Below are positions 5,359-6,725 of a stretch of 6,725 nt of DNA, one piece after another. The number at the start of each line of letters is the position of its first letter. Positions within the stretch are counted from its first letter, which is position 1. The notes beneath the pieces are model-generated. The model was not told the origin of the DNA and searched no databases. It worked only from the letters and a program-made list of their open reading frames with translations. Origin of the DNA: a bacterium (GTDB lineage Bacteria; Chloroflexota; Dormibacteria; UBA8260; Bog-877); assembly GCA_021802115.1 (NCBI GenBank), contig JAKABA010000214.1:1-6725 (forward strand), written 5' to 3'. A program made the position numbers and the translations under genes.

Positions 5359-6462
5359 ATGAGTGCCGAGCCCCAGTCCCGGTATCCCCTGCGCCTGCTG
5401 GCGCGGGGCCGCGACGGCGAGGGTCCCTGGGCCGAAATCCGGATGCTCCTCGTACCGACCGTGGAGGAAGAGGCGGCGGCGCTGAATCTCAGATGGCGCG
5501 GCGGTCCCGACGGGGTCACCATACGGGGGTCGCTGACCGCCCTTGGCGCCCTGGGGTCGCGGCTGTCCGCCACAGCAGGCGGCCGGGAGCTGGTGGCGGC
5601 CGCGGCGGCGCTCAGGCGGCCACCATCCCCGCTTCACCTCGGCCCTACGGTGTGGACGTTCGGGGCCACCACCCGGATCCTCGGCATCGTCAACACCACC
5701 CCCGACTCGTTCAGCGGCGACGGCGTGGATGGCTCCGCGGAGCGGGCCTTCGAGCGGGCTGCGGCGATGGTGGAGGCGGGAGCTGACGGGATCGACGTGG
5801 GCGGTGAGAGCAGCCGGCCCGGGCACACCCCGGTCCCGGCCGACCTGGAGATGGCCCGGGTCGTGCCCGCCATCGAACGGATCGCCAGGGCGCTGCCGGT
5901 GCCCGTGTTCGTCGACACCTGGAAGGCCTCGGTGGCCGAGGCCGCCCTGCGGGCCGGGGCGGCCGGGGTCAATGACATCTGGGGGCTCCGCCGGGATCCC
6001 GAGATGGCGGAGGTGGTGGCGCGCCACCGGGCCGCCCTCATCCTCATGCACAATCGGGAGCGCCCGACCTACCAGGATCTGGTGGGTGAGGTGCTGCAGG
6101 AGCTGGCCCAGGGGGTGGAGCTCGCCCGCGCGGCCGGCATCCCCCCCGCCTCTCTCATCCTCGACCCGGGCTTCGGCTTCGGCAAGACGCCCAGCCAGAG
6201 TGTCCTGCTGCTCGCCGAGCTCGACCAGCTGACCCTGCTGGGCCAGCCCGTCCTGATCGGGACCTCGCGCAAGTCGATGGTCGGATATCTCTTGGGCAAC
6301 CGGGAGGTCTCGGGGCGGCTCCACGGCACCACCGCGACCCTGGCCTGGGCGGCGGGCCACGGGGCTCATCTGGTTCGGGTCCACGACGTGGCGGAGGCGC
6401 ACGACACCCTGGCGGTGGTGGACCGGCTGCGGGCAAAGGCGGCTCACCGGCCTCATGAGTGA
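5359..6462 (+). CDS. folP: Dihydropteroate synthase with N-terminal extension domain
   Basis: The enzyme condenses 6-hydroxymethyl-7,8-dihydropterin pyrophosphate with p-aminobenzoate to 7,8-dihydropteroate in folate synthesis, in the cytoplasm. The TIM-barrel core starts near residue 105 and carries every DHPS motif in order. These are ILGIVNTTPDSFSGDG (107-122), IDVGGESSRPG (145-155), FVDTWKASVAEAAL (184-197), VNDIWGLRRDPEM (204-216), LMHNRE (229-234), LDPGFGFGKT (268-277), GTSRKS (301-306) with the substrate-contacting Ser-Arg-Lys, and VRVHDV (339-344). Residues 1-104 are an extra N-terminal region, so the 367-residue length exceeds the usual 270-290. Similar leaders occur in other bacterial DHPS proteins. 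The start is uncertain: the ATG at 5359 has no clear ribosome binding site, and in-frame GTGs at 5341 and 5323 are alternatives. It overlaps folK by 8 bp and is divergent from the EF-G-like gene. Confidence 0.95.
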   Translation: MSAEPQSRYPLRLLARGRDGEGPWAEIRMLLVPTVEEEAAALNLRWRGGPDGVTIRGSLTALGALGSRLSATAGGRELVAAAAALRRPPSPLHLGPTVWTFGATTRILGIVNTTPDSFSGDGVDGSAERAFERAAAMVEAGADGIDVGGESSRPGHTPVPADLEMARVVPAIERIARALPVPVFVDTWKASVAEAALRAGAAGVNDIWGLRRDPEMAEVVARHRAALILMHNRERPTYQDLVGEVLQELAQGVELARAAGIPPASLILDPGFGFGKTPSQSVLLLAELDQLTLLGQPVLIGTSRKSMVGYLLGNREVSGRLHGTTATLAWAAGHGAHLVRVHDVAEAHDTLAVVDRLRAKAAHRPHE

Positions 6463-6725
6463 GCGCGGCAGCCTGGCGGTCCTCGGCCTCGGGAGCAACC
6501 TTCCGGAGCGGGAGCGCTGGCTCGACCTGGCGATCCAGGTGATCCGAGCCAGCCCTTCGACCTTGGTGGCGGCCACCCCCCGCTGGAACACCATCCCGCG
6601 CGGGGCTCCTCCTCAGCCTGACTACCTCAACCAGCTGGTGCTGGTCGAGGGCCGCCGGGACGGACCGGGCTGGCTGGAGCTGGCCCAGCGGGCAGAGCGG
6701 GCGGCCGGACGGCGGCGGCGGATCG
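6455..6725 (+). CDS. folK: 2-amino-4-hydroxy-6-hydroxymethyldihydropteridine pyrophosphokinase (HPPK), 3' truncated by window
   Basis: An ATG at 6455 opens a frame with no stop before the window edge, giving the first 90 residues. LAVLGLGSNLPERERWLDLAI (7-27) is the HPPK N-terminal strand and Gly-Ser-Asn pterin motif. TPRWNTIPRGAPPQPDYLN (41-59) corresponds to the conserved S-x-x-Y-x-T-x-P-x-G...Q-x-x-F/Y-x-N region. LELAQRAERAAGRRRRI (74-90) is the start of the Q-x-x-E-x-x-x-G-R-x-R segment leading to the catalytic acidic and arginine residues, which fall outside the window. HPPK transfers pyrophosphate from ATP to the dihydropterin that FolP then uses. The start codon overlaps the end of folP (ATGAGTGA), implying translational coupling. 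folB, which often sits between folP and folK, is absent from this junction. Confidence 0.92.
   Translation, partial: MSERGSLAVLGLGSNLPERERWLDLAIQVIRASPSTLVAATPRWNTIPRGAPPQPDYLNQLVLVEGRRDGPGWLELAQRAERAAGRRRRI

Noticed and set aside
5277..5573. N-terminal extension of the EF-G-like protein up to 99 codons upstream
   Set aside because: Those residues are Arg/Ser/Pro-rich, unlike any EF-G N-terminus, and overlap the start of folP on the other strand. The P-loop begins at the normal distance from the Met at 5276.
3885..5786. Very long plus-strand open frame of 633 codons
   Set aside because: It is antisense to the EF-G-like gene for most of its length and then out of frame with folP. An internal ATG at 5313 with GAGGGAG upstream looks like a start, but its frame ends within folP at 5786 and encodes low-complexity Arg/Gly/Pro sequence.

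Overview
The window is GC-rich bacterial chromosome with tightly packed genes. The few AT-rich patches lie between genes and look like promoters. The gene content is a cytoplasmic Asp-box propeller protein coupled to a MoaD/ThiS-like protein, a class II EF-G-like GTPase, a dihydropteroate synthase (DHPS) with an N-terminal extension, a pirin and a YjbQ-type protein. This fits a high-GC actinobacterial or Chloroflexota/Dormibacterota-like lineage. That placement is inference from gene content and codon use; no rRNA or other phylogenetic marker is present. There are no tRNAs, rRNAs, CRISPR arrays, insertion sequences or phage genes.

Layout, left to right. (1) Bases 1-113 hold the C-terminal tail of a YjbQ/UPF0047-type protein on the plus strand. 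(2) A PadR-family regulator (211-774, minus) converges with it. (3) Divergent from padR, and 49 bp away, is a two-gene unit: a six-Asp-box propeller protein (824-1921) whose stop codon overlaps the TTG start of a MoaD/ThiS-like ubiquitin-fold protein (1918-2196). The padR/propeller gap carries an AT-rich inverted repeat suited to be the PadR operator. (4) A pirin gene (2201-3178, minus) converges on this unit with only 4 bp between stop codons. It has its own extended -10 promoter overlapped by a TTGCA/TGCAA palindrome. (5) Upstream of it on the same strand is an EF-G-like GTPase (3258-5276, minus). (6) Divergent from the GTPase are folP (5359-6462) and the start of folK (6455 to the window end), overlapping by 8 bp and forming a folate-biosynthesis operon.

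The folate genes encode consecutive players in dihydropteroate synthesis: FolK makes the pyrophosphorylated pterin that FolP condenses with p-aminobenzoate. The least understood part is the PadR, propeller and MoaD-like block. It couples a cytoplasmic beta-propeller to a small beta-grasp protein ending in Gly-Gly-Cys, with no activating E1-like enzyme or JAMM peptidase nearby. It is the best candidate here for an uncharacterised system, although its function cannot be read from sequence alone.
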